Source of the DNA: Gonium pectorale
Lineage: Eukaryota > Chlorophyta > Chlorophyceae > Chlamydomonadales > Volvocaceae
NCBI GenBank assembly: GCA_001584585.1
Contig: LSYV01000003.1
Span: 3,939,038 to 4,003,037 of the forward strand
Length of the DNA: 64,000 nt
Direction of reading: 5' to 3'
In this document: piece by piece, positions 50,001 through 60,949 of the stretch
Numbering within the stretch: position 1 is the stretch's first letter
Layout of the letters: every line of letters starts with the position of its first letter
The notes under the pieces: model-generated
Database searches by the model: none
Seen by the model: the letters and a program-made list of their open reading frames with translations, nothing else
What the model was told of the DNA's origin: nothing
Program-made: the position numbers and the translations under genes

Positions 50001-53000
50001 GACCGCTGCGGAGGCAAAGCAGGCGGCGGAAGTGAGGGCCGCGGAGGAGGAGGCGAAGACCGCTGCGGAGGCAAAGCAGGCGGCGGAGGCGAGGGCCGCG
50101 GAGGAGGCCAGAGCGGCGGAGGAGGCAAGGGCCGCCGCGGAGGCAGAGCAGGCGGCGGAGGCCAGAGCAGTGGAGGAGGCGAAGGCGGCAGCGGAAGCGA
50201 GGGCCGCGGCAGAGGCCAAGGCCAAGGCCGAGGCTAGAGCAGCAGAGGAGGCGAGGGCCGCGGCGGAGGCAAAAGCCGCAGCGGAGGCCAGAGCGGCGGA
50301 GGAGGCGAGGGCCGCGGCGGAGGCAAAAGCTGCAGCGGAGGCAGAAGCCGCAGCGGAGGCTAGAGCGGCGGAGGAGGCGGCGGAGGCAAAAGCCGCTGCG
50401 GAGGCCAGAGCGGCAGAGGCGGCAAAAGCCGAGGCGGAGGCAAAAGCGGTGAAGGAGGCAAGGGCCGCGGCGGAGGAGAGAGCCGCGGCAGAGGAGAGAG
50501 CCGCGGCGGAGGAGAGGGCTGCGGTGGAGGAGAGGGATGAGGCCATAGCGGCGGAGGCGGCGAGGGCCGAGGCCGAGGCAACCGCCGCGGTGCAAGCCAG
50601 AGCAGCGGAGGGGGCAAGGGTCGCAGCGGAGGTAAAGGGCGCAGAGGAGGCCAGATTAACAGAGGCGGCAAGGACCGCTGACGAGGCAAAGGAGGGACAG
50701 GAGGCCACAGCGACGAAGGAGGTGAAGGCCGCGGCGGAGGCAAAAGTCGTGGCGGAAGCTACAGCGATGGAGGGGACACCGGCAGTGGCGGAGGCAAAGG
50801 AGGCAGCGGAGGCGACAGCGGCGAAGGCGCCAGCGGAAACAAACGAGGCGGGGGAGGTGAGGACCGCCGCGGAGGCGAAGGCAGTAACGGAGGCCAAAGC
50901 GGCGGAGCAAGCAAAGGCGGCGGATGAGGCAAAGGCGGTGGCGGAGGCGGAGGCCAAAACAGCAGCTAAGGCCCGTGCGGAGGAGAAGGCAGGGTGGGCT
51001 GCCACCACGAGGGATCCAGAGGCAACCGCTGCAGCTGAGCCGGCGGCAGTGATGGTCGCCGCCTCGTCCGAGGCGGCTGGGTTGGCACCCCGTGCAGAGG
51101 ACCCGCCGCTCGTACCTTCTCGTTCCCTGGTCGGGGCGACGTCCCGCGGTAGCACCGACACGGAGGCGCAGTGTGGCCCTCTGCCGGACGCTGCGTCCCG
51201 CAAGCCGCCCAGCGACGGCGCACCTCAAGCCTCGGCACACACCGGCCAGTCCGCGGCCAGCTTGCGGGACGCCGTGGTGCACTGGCCGGGAGGAGCGTCG
51301 GAGGCAGGGCCCTCGCCCTCGTCCTTGCCGGCCCCCGCCAGTCCCACCGCACCTGAGCTGCCCGCGTCTGCACCCCGTGTCGACATTGATCCTACGCCCA
51401 TCCACCGTGGGTCTGGCCAGGCACCCATCCACCCCTTCGCCAGCGACTTAGCCCAGGCCAGCGTCGCGGCGGAGTTGGGGGCGCCGGCGAAGCCGCCGCC
51501 GCTGTCGCTGCCGTCGCTGTGGGCGCCGCCACCGCCACCGCAGCCAGAGGACTCGCACCAGCACCACTCTTCCCTGTCGCTGCGCACCTCCACCGCTTCC
51601 ACCCAGCCCAGCACCTCGCTCTCCTCCCCCTGGCCTTCCCACACCCCGACCGGCCCGGCGGACGCATCCCGGCCCCGCTCCAGCTTCACATCTGCGGCTG
51701 GCGGCTTCGGCGGGCCATCGCTACGGGCCTTTGGCATCGCCGACGTGCCCGCACCATCGCGAGAGCCTATCAGTGCTGGCAGCGCGCCAGCCGTCGGCGC
51801 AGGAGGCCCGCCGTCCGTCCCTGCCGAAGGCCCGCCAAGCGAGAGCACGGGCATGGCTACAGCTGGCGCACGGAGCCCCACTATCACGAGTCTGAGCCGG
51901 CCCGTCATGGCCGGCGGCCCTGCTCTGTTTATCCCTCCGGCCCTCTTCGCGCCGCTGTCCAAGCTGGGGCTCGGTCAGCAAGCAGCCTCGGCATCGTCGC
52001 CGTCTGGAAGCCCTTCGGCAGCCTCACCCGCCCCGCATCCCAACAGTCCTTCCGCCGCTACATCACCGGATGTTACCTCCCCTGTGGCGGCCGCGGCCCC
52101 GGAGCTGGCGATCTCCGGGTTGCGTGCCGCTGTGTCCGACGCCGGTGCCGCGCCACGATCCGGGTCGGAATCGGCCATGATGCCCGTGGCTTCAAAGGCG
52201 GAAGTTGACGTGCGTACCGCAACGCTTGGTGCCCCGACTGAGCCGGCGGCGTCCTCTGCCGACGCCTTCAGCTCCGGCGCACAGCCACCGGAGGCCGGCA
52301 ATGAGAGCAGCTCGGACGCTGCAGGCATGACAGCGGTCGCCGCCTGTGCTCCTGACACCGGGCCCGTAGAGCCCGGAGCGGGGCGTGCCCTTGAATCGGG
52401 AGGGCGCGCAGCGGCAGCAGCAGCAGCCTCGATATCAGCACCCGAGATGACAGAGCCGGCGGCTGCGGGCTCTGGGGAGGAAGCACGGGCCCAAGACCTA
52501 ACCGCATCTAGTTCAGCACCTGTGGGCGGGCATTGCGCTGCGGACGCCGGGGCGGATGGCGTGCACATGGGGCCGCGGCGGGCCTCGGCCAGCTCTGTGG
52601 CCGGGTCGGTCGGTGCGTCGGCGAACGCGGACACACCCACCGGCAGCGGCACCGTGACGCCAACCCGCACCGGCCGTAGCCGCGACGCGCGGAGCATCGA
52701 GCCAATCCTGTCGGAGCTGCGGGCGATCCGCGCAGCGATCGCCACGGGTGAGCCGGCGGGGGACTGCGCAGCCCTCCGCATGGTGCAAGGAGTGCGGATG
52801 TGGGAGTGCAGTTAGGGCATCGTGGAGCTGCGATGCATGTCACGGTAGTGGGCTCCGAGGTAGAAAGGCCAGGGTTCTTCCTGCTGAATTGTTGGTAAAT
52901 GGTTGAATTGTTTCCCAAGGCCGTTTCTCGTGACCTGGGATAGATCCCTTATCGTGCACGCCGGCTGCCTTGCGTGTGTTATGCGCGCGTGCGGATAACT

Positions 53001-54553
53001 AGCTGCCCAGTCACCGGGTTACAGGTGTCCACGGGCTCCATGTCACCGGCCCTCCCCAGCCCAGCGCACCGCCCGCGTGCCCCATGCCCATGTCCTATGT
53101 CCCGTACGTGCCGCCAGGCGACCCCGACGGCTCCCGCAGCGCCCGCATGGCGGAGCTGCTGGTCCAGCTGGACAGCTACCGCCGCGGCGTGGAGCGACGC
53201 CACGGCCCCTCGCACTCGATCGTCTCGCAGCTGCGCATTCTGCACGCAGACATGAGCAAGTGGCTGCAGAGCAACGCAGCCGCCGCGGCTGCCGGCAGCG
53301 GCGGCATCAGCGCCGGCGGCGCCGGCAGCGGCGGAGGTGCAGCGGAGGCCAGTGCGGAAGCGGGACCCCGGCCGGCGGCGGGCGCAGAGTGCCCGCCGAC
53401 GCGCAGCGACGACGGAGCTGCACCCGTAGGCACCTCCGAAGACGCAGCGGTCGCAGCACGACGAGGTGGTGGTAGCACCAGCGAGCGAGGGCGGCTGCCT
53501 GAGATCATCCCGGAGGTCGCCGACGCAGTCCAAAGGAAGGACCCAGTGCCCCCCTCGGCGTCGCCGCCGCTGCCGGCGCAGCCCCCGATGCCCAGCCAGC
53601 AGTCCATAAGGCGCGAGTCGCAGTCCTCGGTCACCACAGACGCCACGTTCGACTTCGGGCAGGCGGGCCAGTCTGCTGGCGGCTCCACACCCCGCGACAG
53701 CGCGCTGGGCGTCGCTGACGGCGGCTTCAGCTTCGCCCAACAGCAGATGCAGAGGTCTCAGCAACAGCAGCAGCTTCAAGCACGGCAGGCGCCCGCAGAA
53801 GCCCACGCCGGTCGGGCCCCGCCCGCCGTGGCGCCGCAGCACGGCGAAGGAGCAATGGGCAGCGGTGCGGGTGCGGGCATGGACTTCACAGCCGGCGGTG
53901 GCGGCGGCGGCGCTTCCCAGATGGGACAGGCTGCCGCGGTGGCGTCCATGATGGGCGGGGCCGGCGGTCAGCTGGTGCCGGGCTTTGGCATGATGGGCTT
54001 TCCCCCGGGCGCGATGGCCGGCGCCGGCGGAGGCATGATGGTGCCCATGATGACTCCCGGGATGGGCATGGGTCTGACGCCGGGCATGGGGATGGGCATG
54101 GGGGGAATGGGCATGGTGGGCATGCCGGGCGGCATGGGCATGGGCCCTATGGGCATGTTGATGCCCGGGTACGGCCAAGCCGTGTATGCGCCAGGGGCCG
54201 GCCAGATGAGCCTGATGGACCTCGCCAACCAGCTCAACAACCAGGCCGCGCAGCAGCAAGGGGTCGCCGTTGGCGGTGGTGGTGGTGGCGGTGGGTCTAC
54301 CATAATGCCTGGAATGTGGGGCGGTTCCGCCGCGTCGGGTGCGGCGGCAGCGGCGGCGGCCACCGCGGCCTCGCCGCCCCGTGGAGCTGTTAGCTCTTCC
54401 CCGATGCCGGCGCAGGGCGTGGCGGCACGAGCGTTATCGCCCGGCGCCAACGGGGGCCGGACCGCCTCGGGAGGCTCGGGGTCGGGAGCCGACCAGGCTG
54501 CCAAGCAGCAGCAGAAGTCGCGATCCAAGTGGGGCACGTTGTTCGGAAAGTAG
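44072..54553 (+). CDS. Giant (3138-aa) low-complexity protein with Ala/Glu coiled coil
   Basis: Five exons close in phase over 10.5 kb: 44072-46946, 47237-47373, 47647-47898, 48124-52747 and 53025-54553. Residues 1-960 are mostly disordered (Pro/Ala/Ser/Gly/Arg) after a short helix, LREWQNLYDEMLSAERALES. About 960-1040 contains ordered helical segments (LTAQLSRLDSAILELIRGYA; SQVVKAAVLRLVDEALRAKR). About 1670-2050 is a nearly pure Ala/Glu/Lys/Arg coiled coil, partly made of 19-residue repeats. Another disordered stretch follows. The last part has a helical stretch (MAELLVQLDSYRRGVERRH, SQLRILHADMSKWLQSN), a Met/Gly-rich tract (about 2950-3020) and the basic end SKWGTLFGK. I recognise no family; the layout would suit a scaffold of centriole, flagellum or condensate. 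It could also be two neighbouring genes, but strong donors and matching phases favour one. Confidence 0.65.
49924..50094 (+). repeat. Three 57-bp tandem repeats inside the giant gene
   Basis: Units 49924-49980, 49981-50037 and 50038-50094 are nearly identical and in frame. Each encodes 19 residues of the type AAEEEAKTAAEAKQAAEVR. Shorter, more diverged repetition continues to about 50560. Confidence 0.9.
53980..54190 (+). repeat. Met/Gly-codon micro-repeat (gggcatg words)
   Basis: Imperfect repetition of gggcatg/ggcatgg words encodes a run of Gly-Met-Gly-Met type near the C-terminus of the giant protein. This suggests expansion by slippage. Confidence 0.8.
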
Positions 54554-55772
54554 GGGCAGAGTGTACTAATGTTGACACACCCGCTGAGGAAGAAGCTGAC
54601 ATTGCGCATCGTTAGACGGTAGTAAACTTAGCATACTTTGTTCCAGTGCCGTGTGCCGTGCGTGTTGTTTGGTGCCGGAAGGTGTTGTACAGGACAGATG
54701 CAGAGGATGAGTGCGAGCGCGGTAAAGTATTGCCTATTATGTGCTGGCTTATGCATGTGTGTGACCTGAAGTATCATTCTGTGGTCGCTGGGCCATTCTC
54801 TGCATTTCGGGGCCTCAAAAAGGCGGCAGCGGGGCCAACGGAACCGGCAGGTGGCTTGTGGAGAGCATGCGGTGGAGCACAGCGCCCCTATGATCTGGAT
54901 ACCACGGATACGACGAACGTGGTTCCGCTGCAGCCAGGTACCGTCTGGACAGAGCGCCAGAGGCATTCTGCAGAGTGAACTGGCAAAGTGCCGGCGGGGG
55001 AACAGCCTTTTACTATGAGCTTCTGGGTGTGTGCTGCGTAGGGTGTAGTGCTGCGTGCATGTACCCGTGACCCCATGTCCACGACACAATCTACTGCTGA
55101 GAGTGACATGTGGGACTCATAAGGGCGTACGACTGACTTCACGTGCAGTCGAGAGAATTTCCAATGATTCATGGGCAGGTTTTGTGTGTAATATGTGTCG
55201 TCCACAAGCGGATGCGGTCTGAGGGTTGTCCGAGCCCCGCCCCGGGCAGCACACCTCTGCACGGATGGCAATTTTAAGATAGAGCGGCCATACTTAATAC
55301 CATCCAAGCCCACAGCTGCCACGAGCGCGCGCCAAACCGTCACACAGTACGCATCTCGAACGCTAGGTGGGATGAGCAGCACCGACCCGTCTCCGAGTGT
55401 CGCCGCAGGGAGACCGCATACCTGTCATACCCGATAGGTCAGCACAGCAAATCTATCTGAGTGCTCATTTGGCACTGTACGTGCTGTATCTCAGTTGCAC
55501 ATTTTGAAAGTCGAAAGCTACGAGTCACGAACACCGTCAGCAGACCCATGCGTCACAAGGAAACGGCTTCAGCCACATGCGGTCGCCTCGCCACCCGCGG
55601 GCTGTTATCACACAACAGCGGCCAGCAGCTGCGCAGGCCGGCCGTCTTCGCTCATGTACTCAAGTGGCGACCTTCATGAAGACAGTCCCAGTACGGACCA
55701 TTCATCAACAGCAGCCCGTCACCCGTCCCCGGCTCAGCAGGTACACACAAGACCGAAGCACGGGCGGCCGGC
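54554..55772. other. Intergenic, convergent gene ends
   Basis: 3' UTR of the giant gene up to about 55200 and of the minus-strand 151-aa gene. No other gene is seen. Confidence 0.4.
55187..55191 (+). promoter_or_regulatory. Candidate TGTAA poly(A) signal of the giant gene
   Basis: TGTAA about 630 nt after the stop codon; the only convincing one in the spacer. Confidence 0.3.
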
Positions 55773-57466
55773 TCATTTCGGTTTGAAGGGAATCGCTGTG
55801 AAGGTGTCATTCCAGCGCTTGTAAGCTATGTGATAGCCGAACTGCGAAGGGAACGGGGCGCGGCACGTGTGGGGTATTGGATGGCTATTATCAAGCCCAA
55901 GAAAGTCTGACCAGTAGCCCCCGTGCGCACCGGACCTGTGTATTGAGACGTACAAAACGCGTACGAGGGGTGTACGCGTTTGGGACTGTGTGGCTCTTGT
56001 TGTCACTGACTCCATGGACCTTCAAGTGAAAGATGCCATCTGCACGTTAAAGGTGCAGTGCTTACCGTCGCAGGCCCGTGGGACCCAAAATCAACTCGCT
56101 CTTTCCCTTTCACGCTGGTACGCTTTTGTGCAAATGCCAGCCTAGTGGCCGAGACTTAGTCCTAGGGACCAGCATATCGCCTGGTGCCGATCCCGGACCC
56201 GGGTGCAATCATGCTGGGTGCTCGACGCGCAGAGGATGTGCACGAGACGCGATGTGCATGTCTTGACGCTCGTTCCTAAGTGCATCACGACACCAGATGC
56301 GGTTCAACGGGACATACCGGCTCATGCACAACGACTTATTTGCGCCACTAACGCAGCAAGACACTTCTGATACCATGGCATCGCAATGCAGTTGCATCCA
56401 CCACGATCGCACATCAGCATGCGACCGGGCATACCCAGACGTTGGGCCGCCCCATCTGCCCTCGCCCAGAAAAGCCGGGTTCTGCCACTCACCTCCTTGA
56501 TCAGCAGGTCGATGCCCTTTCCGTGGAACTCCTTGGCGCCTTCGTATATCTGCTGGATCTGATCCAGCAGCTGCGTACAGATCCAGATCCGGTTCAAGGG
56601 CGGAACCGAGCACAGGGTTATGGCAGAGATGCGTTGCAAAGCTCGACGGCATTCAGGTAGGGATTCATACAGCGCACATCCGCCCCGTACACGTTGGTGC
56701 CCGTCCCCGCACCGTACACACACGGGCACACAGCTAGCACCTCACGGTGTTGATTGGGTTACGAACACTGCAGCCGGTGATTGAGCCCGCCTTTCTACCA
56801 CTTACCTGCTTGTACTTGGACTCGGCGCTCTCCATGCCCTGTGCCTCCACCGCGTCTAGCCACGCCCGGTTCTCGTCCACCTTCCGCTGCAGGTCCGCGC
56901 GCTGGATCTCCAATCGCTTTAGGTATGCTTCGTACTCCTGTGTACGGCAGGGAGATAGGGCACGGACGCGTGCCGTCCGTTCTTGGGCGTGTGCAGGTTC
57001 TGTTAGGGCCGCTGCACGGTCGGCGCGCGAGGCGCGCAATCACACATGCCCTGAATGGCAATAAGTTCCGTTTGAAGGCCGTGTTTTTATGAGATGATTC
57101 CAAGAGGCTCGCGACTCGTTGTCGTGCAGGGGCCCCTCCGCACCACGCAGCTCCCTATGTGTGCTGACCCGTGGGACAGCATAGCAGCCCATGATCCCGC
57201 AGGCCATGGAATCGACAACAAAGCCCCAAACCCTTGTACAATGATGAAGGCATTCTAGCCGTGTGCCTCGTTAGAGTCCCGAAGCTCACCTTCTTGCCTG
57301 CTTCATCTTTTTTCAGCTCTGCCTCAAGCTCCTTCAACGACCGCCGCAGACCGTCCGCGGTGCCCCCGATGCTGGTACTAGTGTGGTTGAACTGCTGCAC
57401 CGTTATCTCATTGGTTGCGCGCTTGTCGGCTCCTTTGGCGGCCTTGCTGCCCACAGGTTTGCTCAT
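55773..57466 (-). CDS. 151-aa coiled-coil protein, possible axonemal protein
   Basis: Four phase-0 exons (minus strand): 57466-57290, 56937-56806, 56570-56493 and 55841-55773, all GT-AG. After a short basic start (SKPVGSKAAKGADKR) nearly the whole protein is a charged helix: SLKELEAELKKDEAGKKEYE, YLKRLEIQRADLQRKVDENR, LLDQIQQIYEGAKEFHGKG. It ends in a distinct non-helical tail, FGYHIAYKRWNDTFTAIPFK plus PK. Small coiled-coil proteins with such aromatic, proline-containing tails are typical of flagellar microtubule-associated proteins in this lineage, but I cannot match it to a named one. The short last exon is separated by a 651-bp intron. Its start codon lies 670 bp from the QCR2 start, head to head. 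Confidence 0.78.
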
Positions 57467-58136
57467 TGTGGGGGGATTCGGAGGGGTGGGGCCGCCCAAC
57501 GAGGTCGTCCACCGGAAACCCCACACCCAAGCCGATGTGCTCAATCACAAGGATACTACCCGAGCTGTCGCTCCTTGGACCGCTGCCAAGCCGGGTATGG
57601 AGCCGCACGGCCTTAGCAAAGCATTGTGGGTGGGGAAGGTCTACAAGGTGTGGTTCAACGTGTGTCGACCTAGGTATTTCTGTATGCTTCTTTCTTTCGC
57701 GTTTCAGCTTATCACGAATTGTGCGCGGGGGACGGCGCTAGCTCAGCACATTATTTTGATCAAAGATTGAGCTAATCACCATGTAACAACAAGAGAGCCC
57801 CAGTGGCCCAGTTGCGTTGGTTGTGAAAATGTACGGATTGTGTCGCGCCCTGTGCAGTGGAATGCCCTGCTACGCAATCTGGCTCACGCCCACGAGGCAT
57901 TGAACGAGCTACATTTTCAGATTGGGCGATAGGGAGGCTTGATAGGAGGTAGGCTCTTCTCGGGGACGTCGAGCGCGCGGTGTTTCGCTCTTGGGACATC
58001 ACTTTGAATAAATGAATCAAGTAGAGGACGGGCCGTGTCCAGCCAACATTCGGGACGTAATCGGCGTAGCTTGTCCCGGACCATCATCAGACATAGCGCA
58101 CCCTCCTTTTCCGTCACCTCCTGCAGGATTACCAAG
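57467..58136. promoter_or_regulatory. Divergent region between the 151-aa gene and QCR2
   Basis: Holds both promoters. An acceptor-like ctcctgcag at 58119-58127, just before the QCR2 start, and a gtaatcgg word near 58060 suggest a small 5' UTR intron for QCR2. Confidence 0.35.
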
Positions 58137-59594
58137 ATGCTGAGCACCGGCACGCAGCTTGCCCCGGCTCTGGCCCGCTGCTTTGCGACAAGCACTGCTT
58201 GCAATGCCGCTCCGGCGCTCGCCCCTGCCAAGAGCAGCGGCTTCCTAGCCTCCATGTTCGGCTTGGGAGGCAGCCGTATCTCTACTCCGCTGGATGACGC
58301 GCTGCCCGCAGTGGCGGTGCCGCCCCGGTCTTCCGCTCCTGCGACCAAGCCGCAGCTGCAGACCTCCAGCCTCAGCTCGGGCATTAAGGTAGCCACCATT
58401 GACTCTACCAGCCCCGTGTCCAGCCTGGTGCTGTATGTCGAGGGCGGTTCCAGCGCGGAGACATCCGCCACGGCTGGTGCCAGCAAGGTGCTGGAGATTG
58501 CGGCGTTCAAATCTACCCTCAACCGCTCTACTTTCCGGCTCACGCGCGAGCTGGAGAAGATCGGCGCCAGCGCCTTCTGCCGCGCGGGGCGTGACAATGT
58601 CGCATTCGGCGTCAACGCCGTGCGCATTAACCAGCGCGAGGCACTGGAGGTGCTGACGGACGCCGTGTTTAACGCGCGGTACGTGTACCACGAGGTCCGC
58701 GACTCGCTGGACGCGCTGAAGGAACAGCTGGCCGCTCAGCTCAAGAACCCCGCCACCACCGTCACCGAGGTGCTGCACCGCGCAGCCTTTGACGGCGGCC
58801 TGGGCAACGCCCTTGTCGTTGACCCCTCGGTCGTCGACGGCTTCAGCAACGAGACGCTCGCGGAGTACGTGGCCAGCATCCTGGCCCCGTCCCGTGTCGT
58901 CCTGGCCGGCGTCGGTGTGGACCACAGCGAGATTGTGTCGCTGGCCACGCCGCTCCTCAGCACTGCCAGCGGCTCTCCCGCCCCCCACGCCGCCTCCAAG
59001 TACGCGGGCGGCGCCATGAACATCATCGCGCCCACCGCAAGCCAGGTGTACGTCGGTCTGGGCTTTGAGGCGCGCGGGGGCGCCTCGGACCCCAAGTCCG
59101 CGGCCGCTGCCCAGATCGTCAAGGCGCTGCTCGACGAGGCGCGCCCCACGCTGCCGCGCGGCCGCAAGGAGCACGAGGTGTTCACTTCCCTGTCGCCCTT
59201 TGCCCACCTGTACAAGGAAACGGGCCTTGTGGGCGTCGTCGCCTCAGGCGCGCCTGGCAAGGCCGGCGCCGTGGTGGACGCCCTGACGGCCAAGGTGCAG
59301 GCCGTGGCAAAGGGCGTCAGCGAGGGCCAGCTGGCGCAGGCCAAGGCCCTGGCGCTTGGTGAGCTCAAGGCCGCAACGGCCACGTCCGCGGGCCTGGCGG
59401 CCAGCGTTGGCTCGTCCGTGCTGGCGACCGGGCGCTTCAGCGCGGCCGAGGTGGCGGCGTCGCTGCAGGGCCTCACCGCGGCGGAGCTGAGCAGCTACGT
59501 GTCGGCGCTGGTGAAGACCACCCCCACTTTCGTTACGTACGGCAACCTGTCGAGCCTGCCCCGCCTGGACGCTGTCGCCAAGCGCTTCGCGTAA
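58137..59594 (+). CDS. QCR2: Cytochrome bc1 complex core subunit 2 (mitochondrial)
   Basis: QCR2 is a matrix-side structural subunit of ubiquinol:cytochrome c oxidoreductase (complex III), related to mitochondrial processing peptidase (M16 family). The 485-aa frame is uninterrupted. The start MLSTGTQLAPALARCFATST is a mitochondrial presequence. Family features include SLVLYVEGGSSAETS, ASKVLEIAAFKST, FRLTRELEKIGASAFCRAGR, VREVRD-type helix segments (VYHEVRDSLDALKEQL), SRVVLAGVGVDH, VYVGLGFEARG and the C-terminal TYGNLSSLPRLDAVAKRFA. The zinc-binding HxxEH motif of active M16 peptidases is absent at the expected place, as in core 2. No coding intron is seen, which is unusual beside its intron-rich neighbours. 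The ATG at 58137 is chosen because the presequence begins there. Confidence 0.93.
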   Translation: MLSTGTQLAPALARCFATSTACNAAPALAPAKSSGFLASMFGLGGSRISTPLDDALPAVAVPPRSSAPATKPQLQTSSLSSGIKVATIDSTSPVSSLVLYVEGGSSAETSATAGASKVLEIAAFKSTLNRSTFRLTRELEKIGASAFCRAGRDNVAFGVNAVRINQREALEVLTDAVFNARYVYHEVRDSLDALKEQLAAQLKNPATTVTEVLHRAAFDGGLGNALVVDPSVVDGFSNETLAEYVASILAPSRVVLAGVGVDHSEIVSLATPLLSTASGSPAPHAASKYAGGAMNIIAPTASQVYVGLGFEARGGASDPKSAAAAQIVKALLDEARPTLPRGRKEHEVFTSLSPFAHLYKETGLVGVVASGAPGKAGAVVDALTAKVQAVAKGVSEGQLAQAKALALGELKAATATSAGLAASVGSSVLATGRFSAAEVAASLQGLTAAELSSYVSALVKTTPTFVTYGNLSSLPRLDAVAKRFA

Positions 59595-59893
59595 GCGGAT
59601 AAGCTGGCTGGCTGTCTTGTAGGAGCAGCCAGCGCTCCCGGCAACGGGGGCGTTTAAACAGATGGGCAGCGCCCCGGCAGTTGTGGAGGAAGTAACTGTT
59701 GGGAGGCGCTCGGCCGGTGGAAGCAGGCGGCGCAGCAACAAGCGTTCATGGCACTAGGCGAGGCCGCTAGCGCAGGAAAAGTGTTGGACGAAGGGTGTTC
59801 CCATGGGCTGCCGAACTGCGTTGCGCAGCGACCCGTGCCTAGCAGGGTTTGCGCTTGCGGCGGTTGCACGATCAGAGGCAAAAAGGGTGAAGG

Positions 59894-59898
59894 TGTAA
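59894..59898 (+). promoter_or_regulatory. Candidate TGTAA poly(A) signal of QCR2
   Basis: TGTAA, exactly 300 nt after the stop codon, a normal distance for these genomes. Confidence 0.5.
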
Positions 59899-60709
59899 GA
59901 CCGGCTGTCGTTCCATGTCTCATGGATGCAGCCGGCACCGGGCTTGACAACATAGCGTGCACTGTTCCATGGTTAGCTAGTGGTGGTGTGAGTGTGCGGG
60001 GGGCGCACTGACCGGCTCCACCTGGTGCAAGGACAACATCAGGAATTTGCAGCTGCCAAACAAGGCCGAGCTTGTGCTCGTTGTGCAGAGCGCATTGTTC
60101 TGCGAAGCTTATGATACTTTAGATAGGCTGCCGGTAGTTGGACGTTTCGGATGAGGGGATGTAAATGTCGTTTTGGAGTCAGGGGGGCGGTATTGAAGGG
60201 GTAGGAGGATGCCGGGGGCCTTCAAGTCAATGCAACAGGCTTTGACGCGGTAAAGTGCAATCAGGGGTTTACAAGACTGTAATACGTAAAACATGCTTTG
60301 GACCAGGAGCCCCGACGTGCAGTACGTGGGTATGCAGGTACCGGTAAAGAACAATGTTGACGTCACATGCCGTTCGCAGCCAGCAGAATGAAGTGAGTGC
60401 TCAGGAGACGTACGGGGTTAAAATTGTTCGTTGACAGGAACGGCAGCCCTACCACCTGCACTGTACAGAAACAGACGCAATGCCACGCCGCGGGAGTTGG
60501 CGCACCCTGCTACAGCAGGGCAAAGTCAGCCCTGACGCGCTCGTGATCAGGCACATACATGCGACGAGCCATGACAGTCATAAGCCAGCGGCCAAGGTGT
60601 TTCATAAAACCCGCTGGGCATCATGTTGACCTGCAGTACAATAATGTCCTCGCAGGCCTGAGCGTAAGCATCCAGCATATTGTGCCTAATCGAGCGCCTC
60701 AACACGAGC

Positions 60710-60714
60710 TTACA
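60710..60714 (-). promoter_or_regulatory. Candidate TGTAA poly(A) signal of the 400-aa gene
   Basis: TTACA on the plus strand, about 240 nt beyond the minus-strand stop codon. Confidence 0.4.
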
Positions 60715-60949
60715 TTGCGCATCTCCCCTCATCGCACTGTGCGCTGTACCGCATGGGGCGTACACTGCACCTCCGGCATCTTGCCCCGGCTCCTGCTCCT
60801 TCGCACCTTGCTGCGCCATGCCCCATTGCGCATCACAGACCGCACGCGTCGCGCGCTGCACGACCACCTCAGCGGTCAACTGTCAGTGCGACACTGAGCC
60901 AGCAGCCAGCTTGCCAAGCCGGAAAGGCAGCAACCCAAAGTTCTGCAAG

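Larger units (their letters stand above)
59595..60949. other. Intergenic, QCR2 3' UTR and convergent gene end
   Basis: Holds the 3' UTR of QCR2 with TGTAA at 59894 and the 3' UTR of the minus-strand 400-aa gene with TTACA at 60710. No further gene is seen. Confidence 0.45.

Noticed and set aside
49883..50743. Pro-rich, extensin-like frames (PPPP-type) on the minus strand
   Set aside because: Frame shadow of the same repeat; the proline pattern follows from reading gcggaggcg units backwards.
49464..51203. A 579-aa open frame on the minus strand, Ala/Ser-rich
   Set aside because: It is the antisense shadow of the GC-rich Ala/Glu coiled-coil repeat of the giant gene; stops are rare in all frames of such repeats and there are no splice or start signals.
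51225..51962. 245-aa minus-strand frame
   Set aside because: Shadow of the giant gene's disordered region; no start context, splice sites or motif.
58245..59207. 320-aa minus-strand frame rich in Gly/Arg/Leu
   Set aside because: Antisense shadow of QCR2, which is clearly identified.
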